The translations under genes were made by a program, and so were the position numbers. 64,000 nucleotides of DNA from Legionella gratiana (GTDB taxonomy: Bacteria; Pseudomonadota; Gammaproteobacteria; Legionellales; Legionellaceae): assembly GCF_001467695.1 (NCBI RefSeq), contig NZ_LNYE01000006.1:62001-126000 (forward strand). The letters run 5' to 3'. Within the stretch, counting starts at the first letter, position 1; each line of letters begins with the position of its first letter. The notes below the pieces were generated by a model. That model was not told the DNA's origin and searched no databases. It saw only the letters and a program-made list of their open reading frames with translations. Of this stretch, positions 17,118-25,848 are shown one piece after another.

Positions 17118-17226
17118 GCGACATAAAAATACCTTTTATGTCGCTAAACGAACATCCCATAAACGGGTTCCCGTGCTAAATAAAAGAGTCCGATATAAAA
17201 AACTAGCTTAGCTTTATATCGGACTC
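17118..17226. repeat. Two adjacent palindromes: CATAAAAG-family copy 3 and a GATATAAA hairpin
   Basis: GCGACATAAAAATACCTTTTATGTCGC (17118-17144) is an almost perfect hairpin followed by TAAACGAAC, identical to the tail of copy 1. Downstream, GAGTCCGATATAAA and TTTATATCGGACTC (17187-17226) form a 14-bp perfect stem. Both lie between convergent reading frames and can terminate transcription. Confidence 0.75.
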
Positions 17227-17241
17227 GCATTGAATTTTTAT

Positions 17242-17370
17242 TTAGAAATTTACAGGTTGTGGTCTTGCTTCTTTTTCAATAGAGACATCTTGCTTTTGAT
17301 TACGGTTTTTTAATAGCTTTAAAACTGCAGGCAGAATAAATACTTTTAAGAGAGCGAGTGCAATAATCAT
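17242..17370 (-). CDS. Small membrane peptide, 42 residues
   Basis: From the ATG at 17370 the frame reads MIIALALLKVFILPAVLKLL, then a basic KNRNQKQ and a polar tail ending PVNF. This is a single hydrophobic helix with positive residues after it, a plausible one-pass membrane peptide. AGAGA lies about ten bases before the ATG. No family recognised; it may be a chance frame, but composition argues for coding. Confidence 0.4.
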   Translation of the reverse strand: MIIALALLKVFILPAVLKLLKNRNQKQDVSIEKEARPQPVNF

Positions 17371-17477
17371 GTCATATATCTCTAGTTATTTATAATTTTT
17401 ACTACTTGATCAGTAATAATACTACAAAAAGATTAAGGTTATATTAAGTAACGCCCATAAAAACCACTTTTTTTACA

Positions 17478-19022
17478 TCAGTTGCTTTGTTCAGAACAAA
17501 ACCGTTTTAGGGTATTTTGTAACAGTGTCGTTACTGAATCTAAAAGAGCGGACTCCTCAGGTAAAAAAATAGCTCTTAATATTGGGGGTTGAACACAATA
17601 AAATACCTTTATTTTTAATACTACCTCGTTATCGATTATCAATTCTTTTTCCAGCTGATAGGGCAACCGTTTTGCATTAGGCTCCGAACTAAAATTACCC
17701 CACTTACTTTCTATTGTTGCAACCATATACTCTGGAAATTGAAACGCTTTAGGCAGTGCATGAACCACTCCTCTAAGTAATTCTTCTTTACTCGATTTCC
17801 CTAAAGCTATTAAATTTGAAATGGTATACAAACATCTAAGTTCTTTAACACGTTCACCAATATCATGCATCAATTTCTTCCGCTCATTTTCCAGTGTCTT
17901 ACGAAAAGTAATATTCCTAACGACTTGTACCCATGAATTAGGAAGTAAATCGGAGTTTATAGGTGATAAACTGCACTCTAACCAAATCCCCTTTTCAGTT
18001 TCAAATTCTACGGTATATTTATTTCTTGACGTAGAAAGCTTGCAACAGATAGGACAATCTTCTTGATCTATGGCTTTATTATGAAAAAGCATGTGCGAAG
18101 ATAATCCTACTAATTCTTCAGCTTTTTTATGAACGAACGTTCCTGAGGCATTGTTAGCTTGAACAATAATACCTTCGGACTGCACCATAAAAGCAGGATC
18201 AGGAATGTTATTATAGGTAAGGGCCGTGCGTACTAACATTGCAAAAGGCCGATGTAAAGATTCTACTACCAAAGCGATATAGATAAACCAGAATGAGAAT
18301 ATTCTTAATAAATGACCGATTAAATATGCAAAATCATATGCGTTTTTATAATAGGATAACATGGATAATGACGCAATCAAGGTGATGATGCATAAAGATA
18401 TGTACTGTAATGTTTCTTGAGTCATCATTTTCTTTTCATGCCAAAGCAACATCAACGCTGTAATTAAAATTATGACAACCCCCCATTCACAATAAACTTG
18501 AAACCAGGTGGGTCCAAAATACTCGATATAAACTGTAGGAAAATGGCCTGAAAATATACCAATAAAAAATAATAACGTTATTAAAAAGAAGCAAAGATTA
18601 ATAATCCAAATTTTTACCGTATGTCTAAAAAAATAGATCGCTAGAAGAAAGGTAATCGCTTGGAGAAAGCGAGCAGATATCCAAAACTGGGTACTTACAT
18701 TATTGCCTCCATCAGATAATAAGTTCATTCCTTTATAAGCTAAAATATGACCTATATCCAAGCTAGAAGACCAACCTGCCGCAAGAGCAATTAAAATCAC
18801 AAATTGATTTTTTGTGATTTGGGTAGTTGCAGTCGCGAGCATCATTGAGGCCAGCCCAATAAACACAGGAGCTAGCTCTGTTAGTGTATAAAAAACAAGT
18901 AAATTAGTTTGGTATCGAATTAAAATGCAGATCAACGATAAAAAAATAGGCGGCAGGAAAACCCGCCAGAGAGGTAATTTCTCCGGAATATAAGTAGCAT
19001 AGGTCCCCCTCATAATATCCAT
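17478..19022 (-). CDS. MASE3-PAS sensor protein lacking an output domain
   Basis: About 514 residues; the ATG at 19022 has GAGAG upstream, so the longer frame to 19073 is not used. Residues ~15-260 hold about eight membrane helices with GHILAYKGMN and FWISARFLQ, the pattern of the MASE3 sensor domain. A PAS domain follows (DPAFMVQSEGIIVQANNASGTF, with CPICCK between strands), and then a GAF-like tail starting HDIGERVKELRCLYTIS. In most relatives the next domain is a histidine kinase or GGDEF; here the protein stops. It could be a truncated kinase or a partner for a separate output protein. Confidence 0.72.
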   Translation of the reverse strand: MDIMRGTYATYIPEKLPLWRVFLPPIFLSLICILIRYQTNLLVFYTLTELAPVFIGLASMMLATATTQITKNQFVILIALAAGWSSSLDIGHILAYKGMNLLSDGGNNVSTQFWISARFLQAITFLLAIYFFRHTVKIWIINLCFFLITLLFFIGIFSGHFPTVYIEYFGPTWFQVYCEWGVVIILITALMLLWHEKKMMTQETLQYISLCIITLIASLSMLSYYKNAYDFAYLIGHLLRIFSFWFIYIALVVESLHRPFAMLVRTALTYNNIPDPAFMVQSEGIIVQANNASGTFVHKKAEELVGLSSHMLFHNKAIDQEDCPICCKLSTSRNKYTVEFETEKGIWLECSLSPINSDLLPNSWVQVVRNITFRKTLENERKKLMHDIGERVKELRCLYTISNLIALGKSSKEELLRGVVHALPKAFQFPEYMVATIESKWGNFSSEPNAKRLPYQLEKELIIDNEVVLKIKVFYCVQPPILRAIFLPEESALLDSVTTLLQNTLKRFCSEQSN

Positions 19023-19216
19023 AGAATTCTCTCTATTGCATCCCGACTTAAAACTCGTAAGTCGAATATACAATAAGTTATTCGGCTATAGCTCTAAGAT
19101 CTGTTGACCCTTATTATCCTGGCCAAGATGGCGTGATTTTATGCGCCCAATACTAAATATACTTCGTATAATGCTGCATTTCGGTGCTCTAAAATCAGTG
19201 GTTTTTTTGGCTCAGT

Positions 19217-19480
19217 CTAGCGATTATCACCAGGTCCTATATTAAAATAACCATTTTTTAAGTCTGCTTCAAAATCATATGGCCAATCAGTTCGGTATAA
19301 TCCATATCGTTTTTTTATGGAATTTCTTTCAATAGTTATCCAAACTTGTGTACTGACTATTTGGTTTGGATCGTAACTTGAGCCATTCTTTATTGTGATT
19401 TTAAACTCATTAGCAGAAAGTCCATTCCGATACAAAATGTTTTGAAAATCTTCTTTTATTATATTCTCTCCGCTAAACAT
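19217..19480 (-). CDS. Hypothetical 87-residue protein
   Basis: Small soluble protein with AAGGAAT before the ATG. Mixed alpha/beta composition, with EFKITIKNGSSYDPNQ and TQVWITIERNSIKKRYG suggesting beta strands. Isolated between the MASE3 sensor gene and an exported unknown, all on the minus strand. No recognised family. Confidence 0.5.
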   Translation of the reverse strand: MFSGENIIKEDFQNILYRNGLSANEFKITIKNGSSYDPNQIVSTQVWITIERNSIKKRYGLYRTDWPYDFEADLKNGYFNIGPGDNR

Positions 19481-19573
19481 TGTTTATTCCTTAAAATGAA
19501 TACCTGAACTAATTATAGTATCTCCACAATCAACAAAGTGCTGTTAAAATTCTTAGTAATAATATTTTTCATT

Positions 19574-20050
19574 TTAATGTTCGTTAAATTCAGTAATCCA
19601 AAATTTTTGCGATGAGTCTGTATCCTTAGGAACAGGAGCTACTACAATGCTCTGGACTAAAGAAGGCTGGAATGGACCAGCTGCCGTTGCCCATTGATAG
19701 GTTATTTTAAATTCCCAGGAATTTTTGCTTTGCGCTCTTTTTTTAATTATATAAGAAGTGATCCATGGACTAGAAACTCCAGAAACCCAATAAGGCCAAC
19801 GATCTTTGTATTTATTTTTTAATTGATCAGAAAACAGCATAAATTGGACCGCACCATTTCGATTTTGATTGGCTTTTGCAAATAAAAGTGCAACTTCATC
19901 CATTTTCTGTGGTGCTAAGGCCTTTTCCAACAAGGCAATTCGAGCAGAGTCTGATTCAGATTGTGAAACCGTTTCAGTGGTACTATATGCCGAAATAGAA
20001 AATAAAATGATGCAACAGCTCAAGATGATGCATGATTTTGACATGTTCAT
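19574..20050 (-). CDS. Exported protein of unknown function
   Basis: 158 residues with a clear signal peptide (KSCIILSCCIILFSISAYST). It is cysteine-rich at the signal end, so a lipoprotein is possible but the lipobox is poor. The mature part is basic and polar (LLFAKANQNRNGAVQFMLFSD, read as LLFAKANQNRNG and VQFMLF; then WVSGVSSPWITSYII and TYQWATAAGPF). It reads like a small periplasmic NTF2- or DUF4829-like fold, not proven. 93 bp upstream of the 87-residue gene on the same strand. Confidence 0.55.
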   Translation of the reverse strand: MNMSKSCIILSCCIILFSISAYSTTETVSQSESDSARIALLEKALAPQKMDEVALLFAKANQNRNGAVQFMLFSDQLKNKYKDRWPYWVSGVSSPWITSYIIKKRAQSKNSWEFKITYQWATAAGPFQPSLVQSIVVAPVPKDTDSSQKFWITEFNEH

Positions 20051-20146
20051 GTTTTTCTCTGAGTTTTAAGGCGAACCTGTCATTTTATCGCTAATTATTC
20101 ATAAATGTCATTGATTATCTCATTTTTCCGCATAAAAAAGGCTGCA

Positions 20147-21043
20147 TTAATTGATATCTTGTGAAACGAGCATCGATTTTCGGCTGTGTTTTTTAAATAA
20201 ATCAACCAAAAGTTTTGCAGATGGTCCCATTTTTTCGGGTTGGTAATGGACCAAATAGACTGGATACGTTCTAATATTATTTTCTTCCATATTTAACGGT
20301 AAAATAGGCAAATTCCGTTCTTCAACAAGATGTTGTGGTAACCAAGAAAAACCAATTCCATGCACAACACATTGAATTTTCATTTCTATTGTACTTACTT
20401 TCCAATGAAATTCTGAACCTAACCAGCCTTCATTTCGTTTTTTATTGAGTCCTGAATCTTGAGCAATGATGTATCGTTGATCATATAGATCTTCATGAGT
20501 AATTACCTTCTGATGTAACGAACTGTCTTTATGCGCATAAGGAATAAAATGAATATCCATTAATTTATTTCCTGTATAACCTTCAGGAATTTTTGAAATG
20601 ATTGCCAACTCCGCCTCTCCATTAACTAATTGATCGCTAGGTCCCGATAAAAGCCCATGATTAATAATTAACTTAGTATGTTGATTCTCCGCGCTAAACT
20701 GTTGCAGTACATTCATTAACACAGTGAATGGAAAAATTTCATCAATCGCAAGTCGCAATGATTTTTCATAAACTGATTTTAAATTAAATATCCCGTTTTC
20801 TACATTTTTTACTGCACGAGTAATCTGGCGTGAAAGTTTAAGAATTTCTACTCCCTGTTCGGTCAATATCGCTTTTCGGCCATCAAGTTGCAATAGTTGC
20901 AAACCTAACATGTCCTGCAGTTTCGCTAACGTATAGCTAATATTCGATTGACTTTTATGCAATTTACTCGCAGCTTTCGCAAAGCTGCCTTCATCGATAA
21001 CTGCTTGCAATACCCGCCATTGCTCTAAAGTTATTTTAGCCAT
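20147..21043 (-). CDS. LysR-family transcriptional regulator
   Basis: 298 residues. N-terminal helix-turn-helix: WRVLQAVIDEGSFAKAASK, then LHKSQSNISYTLAKLQ, LGLQLLQ and LTEQGVEILK. The effector domain spans ~90-285. It is divergent from the SnoaL-like exported protein with a 112-bp shared promoter region that carries a palindromic LysR-type site, so it probably regulates that gene and itself. Confidence 0.9.
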   Translation of the reverse strand: MAKITLEQWRVLQAVIDEGSFAKAASKLHKSQSNISYTLAKLQDMLGLQLLQLDGRKAILTEQGVEILKLSRQITRAVKNVENGIFNLKSVYEKSLRLAIDEIFPFTVLMNVLQQFSAENQHTKLIINHGLLSGPSDQLVNGEAELAIISKIPEGYTGNKLMDIHFIPYAHKDSSLHQKVITHEDLYDQRYIIAQDSGLNKKRNEGWLGSEFHWKVSTIEMKIQCVVHGIGFSWLPQHLVEERNLPILPLNMEENNIRTYPVYLVHYQPEKMGPSAKLLVDLFKKHSRKSMLVSQDIN

Positions 21044-21062
21044 AATTGTTCAACCAAGATCC

Positions 21063-21077
21063 ATCTAAAAATTAGAT
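21063..21077. promoter_or_regulatory. Putative LysR operator (ATC-N9-GAT palindrome)
   Basis: ATCTAAAAATTAGAT is a perfect 15-bp palindrome 20 bp upstream of the lysR start and 79 bp upstream of the divergent gene. It fits the T-N11-A / ATC-N9-GAT rule for LysR regulators. Confidence 0.5.
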
Positions 21078-21155
21078 ATATTTAGTCAAAATTATGCGCT
21101 TTTTTAATTTCATTAGCCACTTATAATCAATGTGTTTGACTAACAAGGAGAAAAA

Positions 21156-21602
21156 ATGAACAAAATACTGTTATCGCTAATTACCAATGGTTTGTTAATC
21201 CATTCATGTTTAGGATTTGCAGGAGTAATGCAAGAAACCAATAAACACATTGTGACACAGTTTTATCAGAAGGCCCTCAACGAAAAAAATTTTGATGCTG
21301 CCCAGGAATACTTAGGGGCTTGGTACATCCAACACAATCCAAACGCTCAAGATGGAATTGAGGGATTAAAAAATTACATTAATTATCTAAAAAGTACTTA
21401 TCCACAATCGCATAGTGAAATCAAAAGAATACTTGCTGAAGAAGATTATGTTATTGTACATGTGCATTCCATCTTAGAACCAGGAACCCAAGGAAGAGCA
21501 ATCATTGATATTTTTCGCTTGAAAGATGATAAAATTTATGAACATTGGGATGTTATTCAACCCATTCCCACCGAGTCCGCTAATAGTAATGGAATGTTCT
21601 AG
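21156..21602 (+). CDS. Exported SnoaL-like (NTF2-fold) protein
   Basis: 148 residues with a signal peptide (MNKILLSLITNGLLIHSCLG) and AAGGAGA before the ATG. The mature part matches the SnoaL-like polyketide-cyclase/ester-cyclase group: IVTQFYQKALNEKNFDAAQEYL, read as VTQFYQKALNEKNFD, then YIQHNPNAQDGIEGLKNY, and IIDIFRLKDDKIYEHWDVIQP at the end. Such proteins bind small hydrophobic ligands; many are of unknown function. Divergent from a LysR gene that likely controls it. Confidence 0.8.
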   Translation: MNKILLSLITNGLLIHSCLGFAGVMQETNKHIVTQFYQKALNEKNFDAAQEYLGAWYIQHNPNAQDGIEGLKNYINYLKSTYPQSHSEIKRILAEEDYVIVHVHSILEPGTQGRAIIDIFRLKDDKIYEHWDVIQPIPTESANSNGMF

Positions 21603-21703
21603 TTGAACAAAAAGCAATGCCTAGGATTATCTTTAAGATGGATTTGACCATCTTTATAGTCCTGGGTACACTTACATGAGAGTACAAAGTATGAGCTCCA
21701 ATT

Positions 21704-22519
21704 ATGACAAAACCGTTTACGTCACAACTTCATCCTCCCACTTCATTTACTGAGCCTGCATTCTGGTTCATTTTTCATGGCGAAGAGCTTCTGTTACAAA
21801 ATAACTCTATCCCTCGATTTATTAGCATCGATGAACTGAATCTCATAAATGAACGCGAAATTTATTTAGGAACTTATGGCACCATTCCTTGTTTTACTGT
21901 AGAGGTGCATCAAAAATCAACAGCTTTACCACAAGGTATGGGATTTCAACATGTTCGCCAATCTCATGAAATTTTAGAAGATGATGACTTGTTTCGATTG
22001 GTCACGCGAGCAAAACAATTATTACATTGGGACAAAAGTACTCAATTTTGTGGCTATTGTGGCCATAAAACTCAATCCAGTACCACAGAACGAGCAAAAA
22101 TATGCCCTGTCTGTCGTTCATTAATTTTTCCACAAATTGCTCCAGTTATGTTGGTATTAATTTGGCGAGACGACGAAATCCTACTTGCACGCTCCCCCCA
22201 TTTCGTACCTGGAGTTTACAGTGTCTTAGCGGGTTATGTGGAACCTGGAGAAATGCTTGAGCACACGGTGGTGCGTGAAGTAAAGGAAGAAGTAGGACTC
22301 ACGATTAAAAACTTACAGTATTTTTCTTCTCAACCTTGGCCTTTTCAAAGTAATTTAATGCTTGGATTTACCGCTGAATATAGCCATGGCGAGATCCAAA
22401 TAGATACTACTGAAATCGAAGACGCTCAATGGTTTTCCATAAAAAAACTCCCCCAATTACCCAAACCCATAAGTCTTTCACGACAAATGATTGATCAATA
22501 TCGAGCAATGCATCGATAA
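21704..22519 (+). CDS. nudC: NADH pyrophosphatase (Nudix hydrolase)
   Basis: 271 residues, the normal size. The zinc ribbon is FCGYCGHKT ... CPVCRS (about 114-142). The Nudix box is GYVEPGEMLEHTVVREVKEE, continuing VGL, which matches GX5EX7REUXEEXGU. SQPWPFQSNLM is the NADH-pyrophosphatase signature just after it. The enzyme cleaves NAD(H) and removes NAD caps from RNA in homologues. Monocistronic; no promoter assigned. Confidence 0.95.
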   Translation: MTKPFTSQLHPPTSFTEPAFWFIFHGEELLLQNNSIPRFISIDELNLINEREIYLGTYGTIPCFTVEVHQKSTALPQGMGFQHVRQSHEILEDDDLFRLVTRAKQLLHWDKSTQFCGYCGHKTQSSTTERAKICPVCRSLIFPQIAPVMLVLIWRDDEILLARSPHFVPGVYSVLAGYVEPGEMLEHTVVREVKEEVGLTIKNLQYFSSQPWPFQSNLMLGFTAEYSHGEIQIDTTEIEDAQWFSIKKLPQLPKPISLSRQMIDQYRAMHR

Positions 22520-22520
22520 C

Positions 22521-22582
22521 TAATTAGCGTGAGTAAATAAAATCAATTTGATATAAAAATGATATTTATTTTTTATATCGAA
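22521..22582. repeat. Palindromic repeat, GATATAAAAA variant
   Basis: CTAATTAGCGTGAG resembles the tips of the other dispersed palindromes. It is followed by GATATAAAAA ... TTTTTATATC (about 22550-22579), an A/T-rich hairpin placed just after nudC. Likely a diverged family member doubling as a terminator. Confidence 0.5.
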
Positions 22583-22695
22583 CTTATATTAATTATTTTA
22601 TGGCGTGTTTTATTTTGCAATCAATCTAGCCAATCATAAATGATTAGGTTAAAGTAGGACGTTCAATTAATTTTTTCACCTAAAGGAATAAGACG

Positions 22696-23004
22696 ATGAA
22701 AATTTTAGTAAAGTCACTTTTTTGTACTGTCTTTTTAACCAATATTGCCTTTGCTGATGATCTATCACAATTTAATACACAAATCCAAAACCAGATGAAG
22801 CAAATGCAAACCCAACAACAACAGCAAGTACAACAACTCAATACCCAACTTCAAGCACAAATTAAAAAAGTACAGTCTGATTTACAGCAACAAATACAAA
22901 CAATGAACACTCAACTCCAAAATCAAATCAAAACAACACAAAGTCAATTACAAACACAAATCCAAACGGTAAACACCCAAGTTCAACAATTACAAAAAAA
23001 ATGA
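22696..23004 (+). CDS. Secreted glutamine-rich coiled-coil protein
   Basis: 102 residues with a signal peptide (MKILVKSLFCTVFLTNIAFA) cleaved before DDLSQ. The rest is a regular Gln-rich helix of repeated units such as NTQLQNQIKTTQSQLQTQI with hydrophobic residues at heptad spacing, so a homomeric periplasmic or surface coiled coil is expected. AAGGAAT precedes the ATG. No family name assigned. Confidence 0.7.
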   Translation: MKILVKSLFCTVFLTNIAFADDLSQFNTQIQNQMKQMQTQQQQQVQQLNTQLQAQIKKVQSDLQQQIQTMNTQLQNQIKTTQSQLQTQIQTVNTQVQQLQKK

Positions 23005-23023
23005 AGTAGTACTCACTACTTCA
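23002..23023 (+). terminator. Hairpin at the stop codon of the Gln-rich protein gene
   Basis: TGAAGTAGT-actc-ACTACTTCA is a perfect 9-bp stem that begins on the TGA stop. No T-run follows, so it may protect the mRNA end instead of terminating. Confidence 0.4.
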
Positions 23024-23064
23024 TTCCCACAAAAAACGGAGTTCTTACTTACCTATATTCCTTA

Positions 23065-23151
23065 ATAATCCTAAAAAAATCAAAAAAAAATCACCCAATT
23101 TCAGCGCAGTAGATTCTCGTAATAGAAGGCAATTACTTTTTTTAGGATTAT
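23065..23151. repeat. Perfect 15-bp inverted repeat around a 57-bp core
   Basis: ATAATCCTAAAAAAA (23065-23079) and TTTTTTTAGGATTAT (23137-23151) are exact reverse complements. They lie in the leader region of the GGDEF/EAL gene, about 107 bp before its ATG. Could be a binding site pair, a hairpin or a tiny insertion. Confidence 0.7.
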
Positions 23152-23257
23152 CTGTCTCCAGCAAAAATTAGATTCACGGTATATACTTATTATAGAGAAT
23201 GGGCTCACCCATTAGCCTTATCCAATTAATTTGTTAGCTGTAAGGAAATGAGGGAAC

Positions 23258-25558
23258 ATGGTAAGACAGAAAATAGATTATCAAAAGGTTGCCAAAGCTG
23301 CAGAAAAAGTTAAAAAGCAAGGTCGAGATCCTTCACTAACTAATGTATGCGAAGAGTTAGGAATTATTTCGCCAACACCAAATCTTTCTTCTCTTCTTGA
23401 AAAATGGTACCACACTCAACCTGAATTCCAACGCTCTATTAATGTGCCACTTTCAGAGAATATCAATATTAAGGCTCACGATATTCTTGAAAAAAATATA
23501 GAATTAGAAAAATCTTTATCGCTATTACGAGCTACACTTGAATCTACCGCTGACGGCATTATGATGGTCAATGGCCAAGGACAAGTTGTAGATTGGAATC
23601 AAAAATTTGTAGAAATGTGGCGAATTCCTTCTCATATGTTGGAATCAGGAACAGAGAGTATTGGTTTTGAATACATTTTACAGCAATTAAGTAATCCAGA
23701 AGCGGTCATTGCAGATGTAAAATACCTTTATGAAAACCCAGAATGGCAAGGAGAACTTCCAGTTCTACATTTTAAAGATGGGCGAATTTTTGAACGATTT
23801 ACGCAACCACAACGAATTGGTTCTGAAATCGTAGGACGAGTGTATAGCTTTAGAGATATCACTCAGAAATTGCTGGAAGAAGATGAATTGCGTATTAGAG
23901 AACGGGCGATTGAAGCCAGTACACTGGGTGTAGCGATCATTGACATATCCAAACTCAACTTACCCATTATTTATGTTAATAAGGCCTTTGAACGGATTAC
24001 TGGATACAGTGAAAGACAAATATTAGGTCAAAATTTTTCTTTTCTTCATAGCAGTAAAGTAGAAAATGTAGGGCAAAAACGACTTAACTTTGCCATAAAG
24101 GAATTGCGCGAAGAAACAGTAGAGCTCGAATGTTATCGACGAAATGGGGAAGTATTTTGGGCTGAAGAAAGTGTAGCTCCAGTTAGGGATTCATTCGATA
24201 ACGTCAAACATTATGTCTGTATTCTTAACGACATTACCCAACGCCGTGAAATGGAACAACAATTGATTCAACAGGCAACTCATGACTCGCTAACCGAATT
24301 ACCCAATCGAGTATTATTAATAGACCGTGTGGATCAAGCAATTTTACAAGCCAAAAAAAAAGGGTCTATCCTAGCTTTTTTATTCTTGGATTTAGATCAC
24401 TTTAAAATGACTAATGATACTTTAGGTCATAGTATTGGTGATAGACTCTTACAAGCGGTCTCAAACCGTTTACTTATTGCCACCAACGATTTTGATACAA
24501 TATGTCGCTTAGGTGGAGACGAATTTGTTATTCTATTGCAAGATATTGCCTCAGAACAGCAAGCGCAACAAAAAGCAGAAGAAATTTTAAGATCGATCGC
24601 AAACCCTATTCGAATTGACCAACATAGTTTAAAAATAACGGGAAGTATAGGAATCAGTTATTATCCTAAAGATGGTGATGATTATGAATCTTTAATGAAA
24701 AATGCTGATCTATCTATGTATCATGCCAAGGATAGTGGACGTAATACCTATCGTAGCTATGATAAAGAAATGAACATGCGCGTTATTAATCGCATGCAGC
24801 TCGATAATGCTTTACGTGACTCATTAAAAAGGGATGAATTTCATCTGGTCTACCAACCACTTATAAACTTAACAACAAATAAAATTATTGGCTTTGAAGC
24901 ATTATTGCGATGGCACAGTCATCTTTTAGGTGATGTTTCTCCCAGTGAATTTATTAGTATGGCTGAAGAAAACGGTTTAATTCTTGACATAGGATTGTGG
25001 GTCTTAAAAGAAGCGTGCAAACAATTAGTCAGTTGGCACAATCAAGGATATTCCAATTTAACCATGGCAGTAAATATTTCTGGTCGACAATTTCGTCAGG
25101 CTCATTTGTCTGAAATCATTGAAAAAATTCTTCTCGAAACGGGGCTATCTGCCAAATTTCTTGAATTGGAGCTTACTGAAAGCTTGCTCGTTGACAACGT
25201 CAAACATGCTGTTGAAACCATGTATGAGTTAAAAGATATGGGGGCTAAGTTAGTCATTGATGACTTTGGAACTGGATATTCCAGTTTATCTTACCTGAAG
25301 CAATTCCCTGTTGATAGATTAAAAATAGATCGATCCTTCATTAGTGAATTAGTAAATCGTGAAAACGATGCTGCAATTACTCGAGCAATTATCAATCTAG
25401 GCCATAGTCTGAATTTGGAAGTATTAGCAGAAGGAGTAGAAACAGAGTTACAACTTGAATTCATCACCAAACATGGTTGTGACTATGCACAAGGATATTA
25501 TTTCACCACCCCTCAAAAAGCAGAAGAATTAAAAAATTTCATCATTCAACATAGTTGA
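23258..25558 (+). CDS. PAS-PAS-GGDEF-EAL cyclic-di-GMP protein with KfrA-like N-terminus
   Basis: 766 residues. The N-terminal ~60 residues (YQKVAKAAEKVKKQGRDPSL, then VCEELGI) resemble the DNA-binding KfrA N-domain, unusual for this class. PAS 1 spans ~85-205 (TADGIMMVNGQGQVVDWNQKF) and PAS 2 ~215-335 with PAC (INDITQR-type end LNDITQRREM). The GGDEF domain (~345-500) has intact RLGGDEFVILL, but the RxxD inhibitory site is replaced by NDFD. The EAL domain (~515-765) has GFEALLRW, LELTESLL, DDFGTGYSSLSYL and AEGVET. Both activities could be present; direction unknown. Soluble, no membrane helices. Confidence 0.9.
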   Translation: MVRQKIDYQKVAKAAEKVKKQGRDPSLTNVCEELGIISPTPNLSSLLEKWYHTQPEFQRSINVPLSENINIKAHDILEKNIELEKSLSLLRATLESTADGIMMVNGQGQVVDWNQKFVEMWRIPSHMLESGTESIGFEYILQQLSNPEAVIADVKYLYENPEWQGELPVLHFKDGRIFERFTQPQRIGSEIVGRVYSFRDITQKLLEEDELRIRERAIEASTLGVAIIDISKLNLPIIYVNKAFERITGYSERQILGQNFSFLHSSKVENVGQKRLNFAIKELREETVELECYRRNGEVFWAEESVAPVRDSFDNVKHYVCILNDITQRREMEQQLIQQATHDSLTELPNRVLLIDRVDQAILQAKKKGSILAFLFLDLDHFKMTNDTLGHSIGDRLLQAVSNRLLIATNDFDTICRLGGDEFVILLQDIASEQQAQQKAEEILRSIANPIRIDQHSLKITGSIGISYYPKDGDDYESLMKNADLSMYHAKDSGRNTYRSYDKEMNMRVINRMQLDNALRDSLKRDEFHLVYQPLINLTTNKIIGFEALLRWHSHLLGDVSPSEFISMAEENGLILDIGLWVLKEACKQLVSWHNQGYSNLTMAVNISGRQFRQAHLSEIIEKILLETGLSAKFLELELTESLLVDNVKHAVETMYELKDMGAKLVIDDFGTGYSSLSYLKQFPVDRLKIDRSFISELVNRENDAAITRAIINLGHSLNLEVLAEGVETELQLEFITKHGCDYAQGYYFTTPQKAEELKNFIIQHS

Positions 25559-25848
25559 TCTTCACCTATTTTTTTCTTAATTTTTTTCAAATCGGTATGA
25601 TTTTTGCTTATAAAAATAAAGGTGCACTTTATTGTGAGTATTTTCTATTGAAAAGTAAACGATAGTGATTTGATTATGACTTGTTTCACTATGCAGTCCA
25701 AGAAGTGAAACATAGAATAGGTCATTTTAAATAAGTGTAATAAACCATATCCTAGGAGCAATGCAGCAATCCCGGTAATTCTGTGCTGGAAATGATTTTG
25801 GGTCTCGCTGCACTATACCCAGGCTACGTTTAGCCCAAGGAGATTGGC

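Noticed and set aside
22780-23000. CRISPR-like or tandem DNA repeat
   Set aside because: The periodic CAA/CAG pattern is explained by the glutamine-rich coiled-coil protein; no spacers or constant repeats.
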